Part shown: positions 52,873 to 60,282 of the stretch, piece after piece
Layout: the number at the start of each line of letters is the position of its first letter
Numbering within the stretch: position 1 is the first letter of the stretch
Source: Mycolicibacterium alvei
GTDB lineage: Bacteria; Actinomycetota; Actinomycetes; Mycobacteriales; Mycobacteriaceae
Direction of reading: 5' to 3'
Assembly: GCF_010727325.1 (NCBI RefSeq)
Contig: NZ_AP022565.1
Span: forward strand, 1,426,001 to 1,490,000
Length of the DNA stretch: 64,000 nt
The notes under the pieces: generated by a model
The model's database searches: none
What the model was told of the DNA's origin: nothing
Seen by the model: only the letters and a program-made list of their open reading frames with translations
Made by a program: the position numbers and the translations under genes

Positions 52873-53838
52873 GCGTTGCCGCGGACTCGTCGGGCGGATT
52901 GCCGACGCGTTCGGAGATCGAGATGTGGGACACGCGTGACCTGGACGATGCGGCGGAACGCTGGCATGCGATGGCGGCAGAGTCCGAGACGGCCTTCGCT
53001 CAACACCGCGCCAACATCGTCAATACCGACTGGCTCGGGGATGCCAAAGACGCCGTGGTCAATCGGGCTTCCGCCGATACCGTCGTCGTCGGCAACCAGG
53101 GCGCGGTGCAACGTGAAGGTGCGCAGATCGCCCAGGATGGAAGCGCTGGGATTCAGGCGGCCAAACGCGAAGCGCTGGAAGCGATCACAGAAGCTGAAGC
53201 GAACGGGTTCAAGGTTGGCCAAGATCTCGCTGTGCGCGACACCCGCCGAATAGATGTGACCACTATGGCCGCCCGGACGATGGCAGCCCGCGAGCACGCC
53301 GACGACATCCGCTGGTTCGCCGAACGGTTGGTGCAAGCCGATGATTTCGTCGGTCAGCGACTCCAAGAGAAAGCTGTCGAACTGGCGGAAATTCGGTTCG
53401 AAGGTGAGGGTGACGGACGAGACAGCCCGGTCCAGCTGGTGAATAGCGAGTTCAAGCAGACCCCAGCACTGCTTCCCGGACCGCAGTTGTCGGAAAGTCG
53501 TCGCGCCGCAGTGGAGTATGCGGAGCAGTGGGCAGAGGGTTTCAACCCCGAGTACGAATCACTCGGGGGCGGAGATCTGGATTGCACGAACTTCGCATCA
53601 CAGGTGATGCGGGCTGGTGGATTCGGTGACGTGGGCAACGGCATCGATGACTGGCGTCGCGGAGACAGTGACGACTGGTACTACCAGAACGATGGATTGG
53701 CGTTCCCAGGAAACACCTCATCGAAAACGTGGACACTGGCGAAAGAGAATCATAATTTCGTTACCCAGCATTCCGGCAGGGGCGAAATCGTGGGAGTGGT
53801 TGCCACTCCGAGTCGTGACGGCCTCGACCCGTTAGCGC
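52869..53838 (+). pseudogene. WXG-containing protein with amidase_6-type domain, 5' part, interrupted by IS4 element
   Basis: Start GTG at 52869. The helical N-terminal region carries a WXG-like TDWLGDAKDAV near residue 57, followed by long amphipathic helices (about 60-180), as in large T7SS effectors. The catalytic domain begins near 215 with AVEYAEQWAEGFNPEYE, then the nucleophile motif LDCTNFASQVMRAGGFGD. The frame then runs into the IS and stops at 53855. Removing the IS and one 10-bp target copy rejoins the frame exactly to 55358-55593, giving 401 residues. This part alone lacks the catalytic His. Confidence 0.78.
53829..53838 (+). repeat. IS4 target-site duplication, left copy
   Basis: CCGTTAGCGC lies immediately before the left inverted repeat, and the same ten bases follow the right repeat at 55348-55357. 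Intact duplications point to a direct insertion with no later rearrangement, probably recent. Confidence 0.88.
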
Positions 53839-53894
53839 CAATGCCGCGCAGTTAAGCGTGTGACTGGTGTGGCAATTGTGACACGCCGTGTGGG

Positions 53895-55314
53895 ATGCCG
53901 GTAGGACAGCGGAACTCCCGGTATCGATGGATTGTCCGTCCAAAGACACCATCTCACCAGGGAGTTCCGCTGTCTGTTCAGTCTGTCATCTGTCCTGGGC
54001 CACCGGGTCGTCAGGGCCGGTTCGCGCCGGGCCATCTGGGCGAGTTGACCCGGATCGTGTCCGCCGATCTTGTAGATGCCGCCTTGGAGAACACCGGCCG
54101 CGTACAGCGCCGTGTTCGGGTGCTGCCCTCGCGGGTCGTGGTCTACCTGCTGCTGGCCGGGGCGTTGTTCGCCGAGATCGGATACCAGCAGGTCTGGGCG
54201 CGGCTGGTCGCCGGCCTGGATCCGGTCACCGTGGCCGCACCGGGTTCTTCGGCACTGTCACAAGCATTGCGACGTGTCGGAGTTGCCCCCGCTGCGCGAA
54301 TTGTTCACCCTGGTACGCGGCCCGGCTGTCGGCGCGACGCGCTGGCATGGGCTGTTGGTCTGCGCGATCGACGGCACCTCGATGTTCGTGCCCAACAGTG
54401 CAGCCAACGCCGCAGCGTTCGGCCGCCAAACCGGCCGCCCCGACGCCGAGTCCGGGTATCCGATGCTGCGCATGCTGACGGTCGTGGCGTGTGGCACCCG
54501 CACCGTCGTCGATGCCGTGTTCGGCGCCTACGGAGTAGGCGAAACCACCTATGCACCAACGCTGCTGCGGTGCCTGAAACCAGACATGCTGCTGTTGGCT
54601 GACCGCAACTTCGCCGTCACAGCTCTCGTGGAAAAGATCGCCTCGACCCATGCCGAGTTGCTGATCCGCTGCAAAGACGCCCGTGTGCTGCCCCCGATCA
54701 AGACGCTGGCGGACCGGACGTGGCTGGCACGGATGGGCGCGGTGACCGTGCGGGTGATCGACGCCCGCATCAGCGTGCGGCTCGACGGCGGGGCGACCCG
54801 CTACGGTCACTACCGCCTGGTCACCACCCTGCTAGACGAAAAGCAATATCCCGCAGACGAACTGGTCGAGCTCTACCATCAACGGTGGGAGATTGAAACC
54901 AGCTACCTGGAATTGAAATCGACCATTCTGGGCGGACGAGTGCTGCGCGCGGGTACCCCCGCCGGCATCACCCAAGAGGTCTACGCACTGCTGATCACCT
55001 ACCAGGCCCTGCGCACCGCCCTGGCCGATACCGCACTGGCCCGTCCCGACATCGGCCCCGACCGGCTGAGCCTCACCGTCGCCCTGAACACCGCCCGCGA
55101 CCAAGTCATTCACGCCGCCGCAACGATCGCCGACGCCACCATCGACCTGATCGGCTGCATCGGAGCCGCCGCCCTCAACCAGCCGCTACCAGCGCGGCGA
55201 TCACGCTCGAGTCCCCGAGTGGTCAAACGCGCCATTTCCAAGCACCGGGCTAAAGGCGCCATCGACCGCACCAACTACACAACCGCCATCACCATCGAAA
55301 TCCTCGACGGTTGA
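53895..55314 (+). pseudogene. IS4-family transposase, frameshifted
   Basis: The N-terminal part (53895 to about 54290) reads HLGELTRIVSADLVDAALE, RVLPSRVVVYLLLAGALFAE and LSQALRRVGVAP. The rest, in the +1 frame to 55314, reads PLRELFTLVRGPAVGATRW, the first catalytic Asp in VCAIDGTSMFVPNS, the second in LLLADRNFAVT, and Y-R-E-K in YHQRWEIETSYLELKS. The two join cleanly at a run of five C (54286-54290), where dropping one base restores VAPLRELFT. IS4 transposases are normally one frame, so this copy is probably inactive unless the run is a sequencing error or a slippage site. The start codon is uncertain. Confidence 0.82.
53905..53974 (+). repeat. Internal 15-bp inverted repeat in the IS4 leader
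   Basis: GACAGCGGAACTCCC (53905-53919) and GGGAGTTCCGCTGTC (53960-53974) pair perfectly around a 40-base loop. The right arm holds GGGAG close to where transposase translation would begin. In several IS elements such leader hairpins hide the start region in transcripts entering from outside. That role is inferred here. Confidence 0.7.
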
Positions 55315-55347
55315 CAACAGGGCGCGGACCTTAACTGCGCGGCATTG

Positions 55348-55357
55348 CCGTTAGCGC
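55348..55357 (+). repeat. IS4 target-site duplication, right copy
   Basis: CCGTTAGCGC, identical to 53829-53838, follows the right inverted repeat directly. Confidence 0.88.
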
Positions 55358-55593
55358 CGTCTCGGGCCGGACTGCTTCCTGGCGACTTGATCTACTACAA
55401 GGACGCCGACGGCGGCATCAACCACGTGGCGGTGTACACAGGCCAAACGATGATCAAGGGGGTGCCCACCGACGTGATCAACCAACACTCCGGCGGCGTG
55501 AAGACGCACGGTGACTGGATGCCGGATTCGGCGGAGTACACCCGCGCTCCCGCGCAGGTCGAGTTCGTTCATCTGAGATACCCAGGAGAATGA
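55358..55593 (+). pseudogene. Amidase_6-type domain, 3' part separated by the IS4 element
   Basis: Continuing the frame of 52869-53838, this segment reads PSRAGLLPGDLIYYKDADGG, INHVAVYTGQTMIKG, VINQHSGGVKTHGDWMPDSA and ends at 55593. The His in INHVAVYTG is the expected partner of the Cys in DCTNFASQ on the other side of the IS, so the insertion parts the catalytic dyad. An internal start could give a short peptide, but it would have no active site. The next gene begins at 55590, overlapping by 4 bp (ATGA). Confidence 0.78.
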
Positions 55594-56087
55594 TCGGGAT
55601 GGCCGATTGGTTCAGCACCCACCGCAACATCGCCGTGATCTTGGCGCTACTCATCGCAGCTGTGGTCGGAGTTGTGGTGTGGGCATGGACAGCGCCGTCG
55701 AGCAGCGACGACTTGGCGATGGGTGATTACGGTCCCGCAAAACAGCGTGAGTGGGCAGAGCGGCTGACTACGGGGTTGAACACCCATGATGTAAACAAGG
55801 TTCCGCTCCTGCGGGCCAACGGTGTGCTGTCGGTCGAACAGGGCCAGACGATCGCGACCGTCATGCCCGCACCCGGGTGCGGGTATCGATTGGTGTCGGT
55901 CGAGGATCGGGGCGAGCAAGGCAGTCAGCTAGTGCCCGGACTGTCAACTGAGAGCTCGACCTACCGCTTTGATATGACCGTCGAGGAGCGCTGTCCTGAC
56001 AAACAACCACGTAACCGTACGATCGGTGTCGTCGCAATCGCGGAAATGAGCTACTGGGAGCCCTTCTACTTCGTGCCACAGCCGTGA
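55590..56087 (+). CDS. Small membrane-anchored protein downstream of the amidase gene, possible partner or immunity protein
   Basis: 165 residues. A short cytoplasmic start MIGMADWFSTHRN is followed by one hydrophobic helix (IAVILALLIAAVVGVVVWAW, residues about 14-33) and a soluble extracytoplasmic domain of about 130 residues. That domain holds two Cys (APGCGYRL and VEERCPDK) that could form a disulfide. No family is recognised. The ATGA overlap with the amidase gene shows they were one operon. A membrane-anchored protein facing outside and coupled to a secreted amidase is the layout expected of an immunity or chaperone partner; this is inference. Confidence 0.65.
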   Translation: MIGMADWFSTHRNIAVILALLIAAVVGVVVWAWTAPSSSDDLAMGDYGPAKQREWAERLTTGLNTHDVNKVPLLRANGVLSVEQGQTIATVMPAPGCGYRLVSVEDRGEQGSQLVPGLSTESSTYRFDMTVEERCPDKQPRNRTIGVVAIAEMSYWEPFYFVPQP

Positions 56088-56286
56088 TGGCACCGCGGCG
56101 AAACTGCTCGCCGGCCTAGACCATCCCGGCCGCACACCGTCGCAGCAGCACCTTCCCGACTTGCCAGCGTTCCCGTTGCCAATGTGCTCGCGGCACACAG
56201 AGACCATTGACTTGATGCAGTTCGTCCAGCGCAGCGTGCGCGCCAGCGTAGGTGACACACCGAGGCGTGGCACGTCGCTGACGCCC
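56088..56286. other. No gene recognised
   Basis: This stretch has no convincing coding pattern on either strand and no clear dyad. It separates the membrane-protein gene from the decayed remnant at 56287-56781 and may be the scar of the deletion that made that remnant. Confidence 0.4.
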
Positions 56287-56781
56287 TCAGCGTTGAGCCG
56301 ACATGCGGAAGCTGACCTGTTCAGCAAGCACCCGCGTCGCGTGCTCCGCATCGGCAACCCGTACAGACAGGGTCCGGCGGGCCAGCTCCTCGGGTAATGC
56401 GATCGAGAATTTCAAACCGTCGAGCGCACGCCGGTCCGCAGTCGGCAGCGACCGGTCACCAGTCGCGCGCACGGCCGCCAAACCGGCTGAGATGGCATCG
56501 ACGGTCAGATCCGAGTGCAGCCGGATCGACTCGGCCCCGATTCGTTGTCTTTGTGGCGCAAGGTCCCTCACTCAGCGGCCCAGGACCAGGGCGTCGACCT
56601 CGTTCCACCCGCCGTGGTTGTCCATGAACTCGAAGTTGGTCCAGACCCGGTAGGGCGCCGCCATCGGAATGATTGCCCGCAGTAGCTCCAAACCGTCAGC
56701 TTCGTGGGCATAGGCCGACTTGGAAACCTCGATCCACCGGTCCACCGCCGTCACGCCGCCCCCGCTCACCCTTGCCGCCAC
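56287..56781 (-). pseudogene. Decayed remnant: NERD/PglW-like N-terminus joined in frame to a helicase-like C-terminal piece
   Basis: From 56781 the minus strand reads VDRWIEVSKSAYAHEADGLE, PYRVWTNFEFMDNHGGWNEV, DALVLGR and then a stop (56572-56574). The pattern resembles the NERD-containing start of PglW-type kinases of BREX/Pgl systems. In the same frame after the stop (56571-56287) it reads LTVDAISAGLAAVRATGDRS, RRALDGLKFSIALPEELARR and RTLSVRVADAEHATRVLAEQ, recalling C-terminal parts of large defence-island helicases. Neither piece is near full length. The family assignments are tentative. Confidence 0.45.
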
Positions 56782-56862
56782 CTGCGGCTACCGAGGCTAT
56801 CAACCGGGGGTGACTGCGACGCGCCACCTCGACATCCTGTGTGGCGAACCGGGCGAATTGGA

Positions 56863-58038
56863 TCACGCTGCTCGGCGAAGAACTGAGCGGTCCAGGTCGG
56901 CCATGCTCGCCACACCCATCAGCGTCAGCGTCGAACGGACCTCGGCGGCCAGGATGTCGAGTACCGCGCCCACCCCGGCGCCGCCGGCCACGGCCAGCCC
57001 GTAGATATAGGGCCTGCCGATCATCACCGCGTCGGCGCCAAGGGCCAGGGCCGTGACGATGTCGGTGCCGGTCCGCACACCACTGTCAAGCAAGACGGTG
57101 GCACGCTCGCCGACCGCGTCGGCGACATCGGGCAGCGCATCGACCGAGGCACGTGCACCATTCAGTTGGCGCCCACCATGATTGGACACCACCACTCCGG
57201 TTGCCCCCACCTCGTCGACCGCGCGGACCGCGTCCTCGGGTTCCAGCACGCCTTTGACGACGAACGGGCCGTCCCAGCGCTCGCGGAGCGCCGCCACATC
57301 ACGCCAACTCAGGTCGGGCCGGATTCGGCGGTTCTGGATGCTCACGGATTCCACCGCGCCCTTCGCACCTGCGGTGTGGGTGAGGCTGCGCATCGTCATC
57401 CGCTGGTGCCGCAGCAGTCCGTACCACCAGTGCGGCCGGATCGCGGCGTCGGCGATGCGGCGTGGGGTGAGGATCGGCGGGTGGCCCATGCCGGTGCGCC
57501 GCTCGCCGGTGCGGTTGCCCTGCACCGGAACGTCGACGGTCACCACCAGGGTGCGATACCCGGCGTCACGGGCCCGACTCAGCATGGAATCCGAGAACGG
57601 GCCATCGCCCCAGGGATACAGCTGAAACCAGTGATCCGCCGAGGTGCCTTCGGCGACTTCCTCGATGGAGTACGACGACGCGGTCGACAGTGTCAGTCGG
57701 GTGCCGGCCCGTTCGGCCGCCTGCGCGGCAGCGAGTTCACCGGACCAGTGCGCCAGGCCGGTGAGCCCGGTGGGCGCCAGCACCAAGGGCAGCTCGAGCT
57801 GTTGCCCGCCGATCGTCACACCGATGTCCGCGCCGGCGTGGCCAGATAGAACACGTTGGCGCAGGTACCAATTCGCGAAGGCACTGCGGTTAGCCCGCAA
57901 GGTCCGCTCATCCTCGGCGCCCCCGTCCAGATACGCCCACACCATGGCGGGCAGGGCCCGCCGCGCCGCCGTGCGGTAGTCCTCGACGCTGACCAGCGGG
58001 GCCGGAGTGCGCAGCCGGTACTGGAAGGCCGGGCTCAT
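56863..58038 (-). CDS. FMN-dependent alpha-hydroxy acid dehydrogenase/oxidase (LldD/lactate oxidase family)
   Basis: 391 residues from ATG 58038, which overlaps the cyclase stop as ATGA. Family marks are the opening YRTAARRALPAMVWAYLDGG and ERTLRANRSAF, then PLVLAPTGLTGLAHWSGE, TLSTASSYSIEEVAEG, WFQLYPWGD, the Lys in FVVKGVLEPEDAVRA, the active-site His in GVVVSNHGGRQLNGA, and LLDSGVRTGTDIVTALALGA (FMN phosphate). It oxidises a 2-hydroxy acid to the keto acid. Its exact substrate is unknown, but coupling to a cyclase and nearby P450s points to catabolism of an organic ring compound. Confidence 0.87.
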   Translation of the reverse strand: MSPAFQYRLRTPAPLVSVEDYRTAARRALPAMVWAYLDGGAEDERTLRANRSAFANWYLRQRVLSGHAGADIGVTIGGQQLELPLVLAPTGLTGLAHWSGELAAAQAAERAGTRLTLSTASSYSIEEVAEGTSADHWFQLYPWGDGPFSDSMLSRARDAGYRTLVVTVDVPVQGNRTGERRTGMGHPPILTPRRIADAAIRPHWWYGLLRHQRMTMRSLTHTAGAKGAVESVSIQNRRIRPDLSWRDVAALRERWDGPFVVKGVLEPEDAVRAVDEVGATGVVVSNHGGRQLNGARASVDALPDVADAVGERATVLLDSGVRTGTDIVTALALGADAVMIGRPYIYGLAVAGGAGVGAVLDILAAEVRSTLTLMGVASMADLDRSVLRRAA

Positions 58039-58943
58039 TTGATCGCGATGGGCGTGACGGGTGAACCCACGGCATTGCTGATGTGCAGCGGCGGCGCCAC
58101 GAACAGGAAACTCCACACTCCGTCGCCGGCACAGTCGGCGCTCAGTGCGTCGAGGTCGAGGATCTCGGCCAGCGGCATGCCCATGTCGCGGATCAGGATG
58201 CAGTGCAGCGGCAGCGTCTCCCCCGTCTCACTGGGGATGACCTCGATGGCCCAGTTGTCGCTGCCCACCGCCGCGACACCGCGGTCACGTAACCAGCGCG
58301 CACAGTCGATACCCAGTCCCGGCTCGGTGGACATCCAGTCGTCGCGGCCGTGGGCCAGCAGCCGGCCCCGCCAACCGGTGCGCACCAGCAGGAAGTCGGC
58401 CTCTCCGACGGTCACGCCCTGGGCCTGTTCGGCCGCCTCCAGGTCGGCCGGGGTGATCGCGGTGCCGCCTTCGAGCCAGTCCACCCCGTGCAACCGGGCG
58501 ATGTCGAGCAGCACCCCGCGCCCCACGATCCGATCGGTGAAGGCGTCGACGGCCAGTTGACGGGCTCCGGCGCGGGTGCGGACCTGGTTTGTGGAGTAGC
58601 CGTTGTACAGCTTGCCGTCGTAGGCGACGTGCGACAGCGCGTCCCACTGGGTACCGGACTGCAACGGCATGATGATCCAGTCGTCGGCGACCTGCAGCCC
58701 GTGCGGTTCCCAGTCGTCGGGCTGCATGGACATCAGGTGAACCGGGTTGAGCCGGCCGCCGATACCGCTCTGCGGGCCGTCCTTGCCCACCGGGATGCTC
58801 AGCTGAAACACCTTGCCCGAACGGACTTCACCTGCTGCGGCCTGCACGTGACGCGGCTCGACGAGGTTGAGGGTCCCGATCTGGTCGTCGGGCCCCCATC
58901 GGCCCCAGTTGGACAGTTCGCGGCCCAGATCCTTGAAACTCAC
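58035..58943 (-). CDS. Cyclase-family metal-dependent hydrolase (kynurenine formamidase-like, PF04199)
   Basis: 302 residues; GTG at 58943 is the only start after the compact promoter. TATTGT lies five bases before it (leaderless style). The family opening WGRWGPDDQIGTLNLV and the metal motif region MPLQSGTQWDALSHVAYDGK are present. The usual HxGTHxD reads QSGTQWD, so one metal His may be replaced by Gln. Also visible are VGEADFLLVRTGWRGR, AAVGSDNWAIEVIPSE and LPLHCILIRDMGMPLAE. The family hydrolyses amides or lactones. The 4-bp overlap couples it to the hydroxyacid oxidase. Confidence 0.85.
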   Translation of the reverse strand: MSFKDLGRELSNWGRWGPDDQIGTLNLVEPRHVQAAAGEVRSGKVFQLSIPVGKDGPQSGIGGRLNPVHLMSMQPDDWEPHGLQVADDWIIMPLQSGTQWDALSHVAYDGKLYNGYSTNQVRTRAGARQLAVDAFTDRIVGRGVLLDIARLHGVDWLEGGTAITPADLEAAEQAQGVTVGEADFLLVRTGWRGRLLAHGRDDWMSTEPGLGIDCARWLRDRGVAAVGSDNWAIEVIPSETGETLPLHCILIRDMGMPLAEILDLDALSADCAGDGVWSFLFVAPPLHISNAVGSPVTPIAIK

Positions 58944-58945
58944 GC

Positions 58946-58971
58946 TTTACAATATTGCACAAAATTGTCAA
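58946..58971. promoter_or_regulatory. Shared 26-bp operator, copy 3, in a 29-bp divergent promoter
   Basis: Plus strand reads TTTACAA, ten bases, then AATTGTCAA, the reverse orientation of the other copies. Here the dyad is best developed, with 12-bp arms TTTACAATATTG and CAAAATTGTCAA around CA, matching at 10 of 12 positions. The site fills nearly all of the 29 bp between the cyclase GTG (58943) and the P450 ATG (58973), so a bound regulator would block both. Confidence 0.7.
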
Positions 58972-58972
58972 C

Positions 58973-60202
58973 ATGACAGCCATGGTCGCCACCCATTTTC
59001 CGCTGCTGTCCTTCGATACCACCGATCCGGCGTTCGTCGCCGCTCCGTGGGCGCGCTACCGCGAGATCAGGGATTTGGGCGGAGTGGTCTTCAACGAGCG
59101 AATCAACCGGTGGATGGTCGGCGAATTCGACCTGGTCAAGCAGATCCTCAGTGCGCCTTCACAGTTCGGCTCCGAGCGCGGGCAGGTCGAGCACGCCGCG
59201 GTGTTCGGCGGGCCGACGATGGAGTTCTACGACGGACCGCACCATGACCAGATCAGGTCGATCTGGTCGGGCGATTTCCGGCCCAGGATGCTGGCGCGGT
59301 TGCGCCCGGTGATCACCGAGATCGTGCGGGCCAGGCTGGCGCCGGTCGCCGCCCGGCTGCGCGACGGGGAAACCGTCGAGGTGGTCTCGGAACTGACCCG
59401 GGGTATCCCGACCGAGGTGATCGCGCACATGCTCGGTGTGGAACCGGACATGGTCGGCCAGTTCACCGCGTGGAGTGACGCGATGGGCGCCTCCGCGGAG
59501 GGCTACAGCATGCCCGGCGAACACGGTGCCGAGTTGATCGCGGCCGGCAAAAGCGCCACAGCCCAGATGAATACCTACATTCGTGAACAGCTGCCCAGCC
59601 GGGGCTGCCCGGCGGACGGCAGTTGGGATCTGATCGGCACGATGGTCGGCCACGAGTATGCCTGTGAGCACATGACCGAACAGGAGATCGTCGCGAGCAA
59701 CACCCAATTGGTGTTCGCCGGCAACGAGACCACCGCCAAGCTGCTCGCCCAGATCGTTGCCACTCTGGCCGTCCATCCGGATCAGCGCCGACTCCTCCAG
59801 GCCGATCGCACCTTGGCGCTCGATGCGGTGGAGGAAGTACACCGCCTGGAAACGGTGTCGCACTCCATCTTCCGCGACGTGGTCGGCGAATCTGTCACTG
59901 TCGGTGACATTGCCATGGCCGACGGTGAACGGATCACCCTGCTACTGGGCGCGGCCAACCGCGATCCAAGACGCTGGGAGCGTCCCGACGACTTCGACAT
60001 CACCCGGCGCAAGTTGTCGCATCTGGGATTCGCCTTCGGCCTGCACAGCTGCCTGGGCATGAACCTGGCTCGCCTGGAGGCCCAGATCTTCCTCGAGGAA
60101 CTGATCGACGCCGTGGGCGACTGGCGACTGGCCGGCCCCCTGGACTACGGCACCAACTACACCGTCCGCGGGCCGAGTCAGGTACTCGTCGCAGCGGTGT
60201 AG
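58973..60202 (+). CDS. Cytochrome P450
   Basis: 409 residues from ATG 58973; ATG 58982 and an upstream TTG at 58955 are alternatives. The I-helix segment is TQLVFAGNETTAKLLAQIV. ExxR appears as EEVHRLETVSHS, and the heme loop as HLGFAFGLHSCLGMNLARLE (Cys about 351). No membrane anchor is present. It shares a 29-bp divergent promoter with the cyclase gene and converges on a second P450 gene 80 bp downstream. No ferredoxin gene is in the window, so the redox partner must be encoded elsewhere. Confidence 0.92.
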   Translation: MTAMVATHFPLLSFDTTDPAFVAAPWARYREIRDLGGVVFNERINRWMVGEFDLVKQILSAPSQFGSERGQVEHAAVFGGPTMEFYDGPHHDQIRSIWSGDFRPRMLARLRPVITEIVRARLAPVAARLRDGETVEVVSELTRGIPTEVIAHMLGVEPDMVGQFTAWSDAMGASAEGYSMPGEHGAELIAAGKSATAQMNTYIREQLPSRGCPADGSWDLIGTMVGHEYACEHMTEQEIVASNTQLVFAGNETTAKLLAQIVATLAVHPDQRRLLQADRTLALDAVEEVHRLETVSHSIFRDVVGESVTVGDIAMADGERITLLLGAANRDPRRWERPDDFDITRRKLSHLGFAFGLHSCLGMNLARLEAQIFLEELIDAVGDWRLAGPLDYGTNYTVRGPSQVLVAAV

Positions 60203-60211
60203 CTGCCCAAC

Positions 60212-60258
60212 GGCCACTTATCGCACGGATTTTCGCGATTCGCGTGCAACAAGTGGCC
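60212..60258. terminator. Bidirectional hairpin between convergent P450 genes
   Basis: GGCCACTT (60212-60219) pairs with AAGTGGCC (60251-60258), and an inner GCACG (60223-60227) with CGTGC (60243-60247). It stands midway between stops at 60202 and 60283, as expected for a shared terminator; there is no clear U-tract. Confidence 0.6.
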
Positions 60259-60282
60259 ACTGGGCCGAGTTCAGGCCCCGAC

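Larger units (their letters stand above)
53839..55347 (+). mobile_element. IS4-family insertion sequence, 1509 bp
   Basis: The ends are perfect 18-bp inverted repeats, CAATGCCGCGCAGTTAAG at 53839-53856 and its complement at 55330-55347. They closely resemble the ends of E. coli IS4. Flanking 10-bp duplications fit the 10-13 bp target repeats of the IS4 subgroup. Inside is one transposase gene with a DDE core and the Y-R-E-K signature, but with a frame change. The element sits in the amidase gene and leaves its reading frame reconstructible. Confidence 0.92.

Noticed and set aside
54270..54300. Programmed +1 frameshift making a functional IS4 transposase
   Set aside because: IS4-family members are normally a single frame and no stimulatory structure is evident; treated as an inactivating indel or error, though kept as a finding to check.
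56841..56890. Short coding-like stretch reading ANRANWITLLGEEL upstream of the hydroxyacid oxidase stop
   Set aside because: Too short and without a partner domain; could be part of the decayed remnant but cannot be supported alone.
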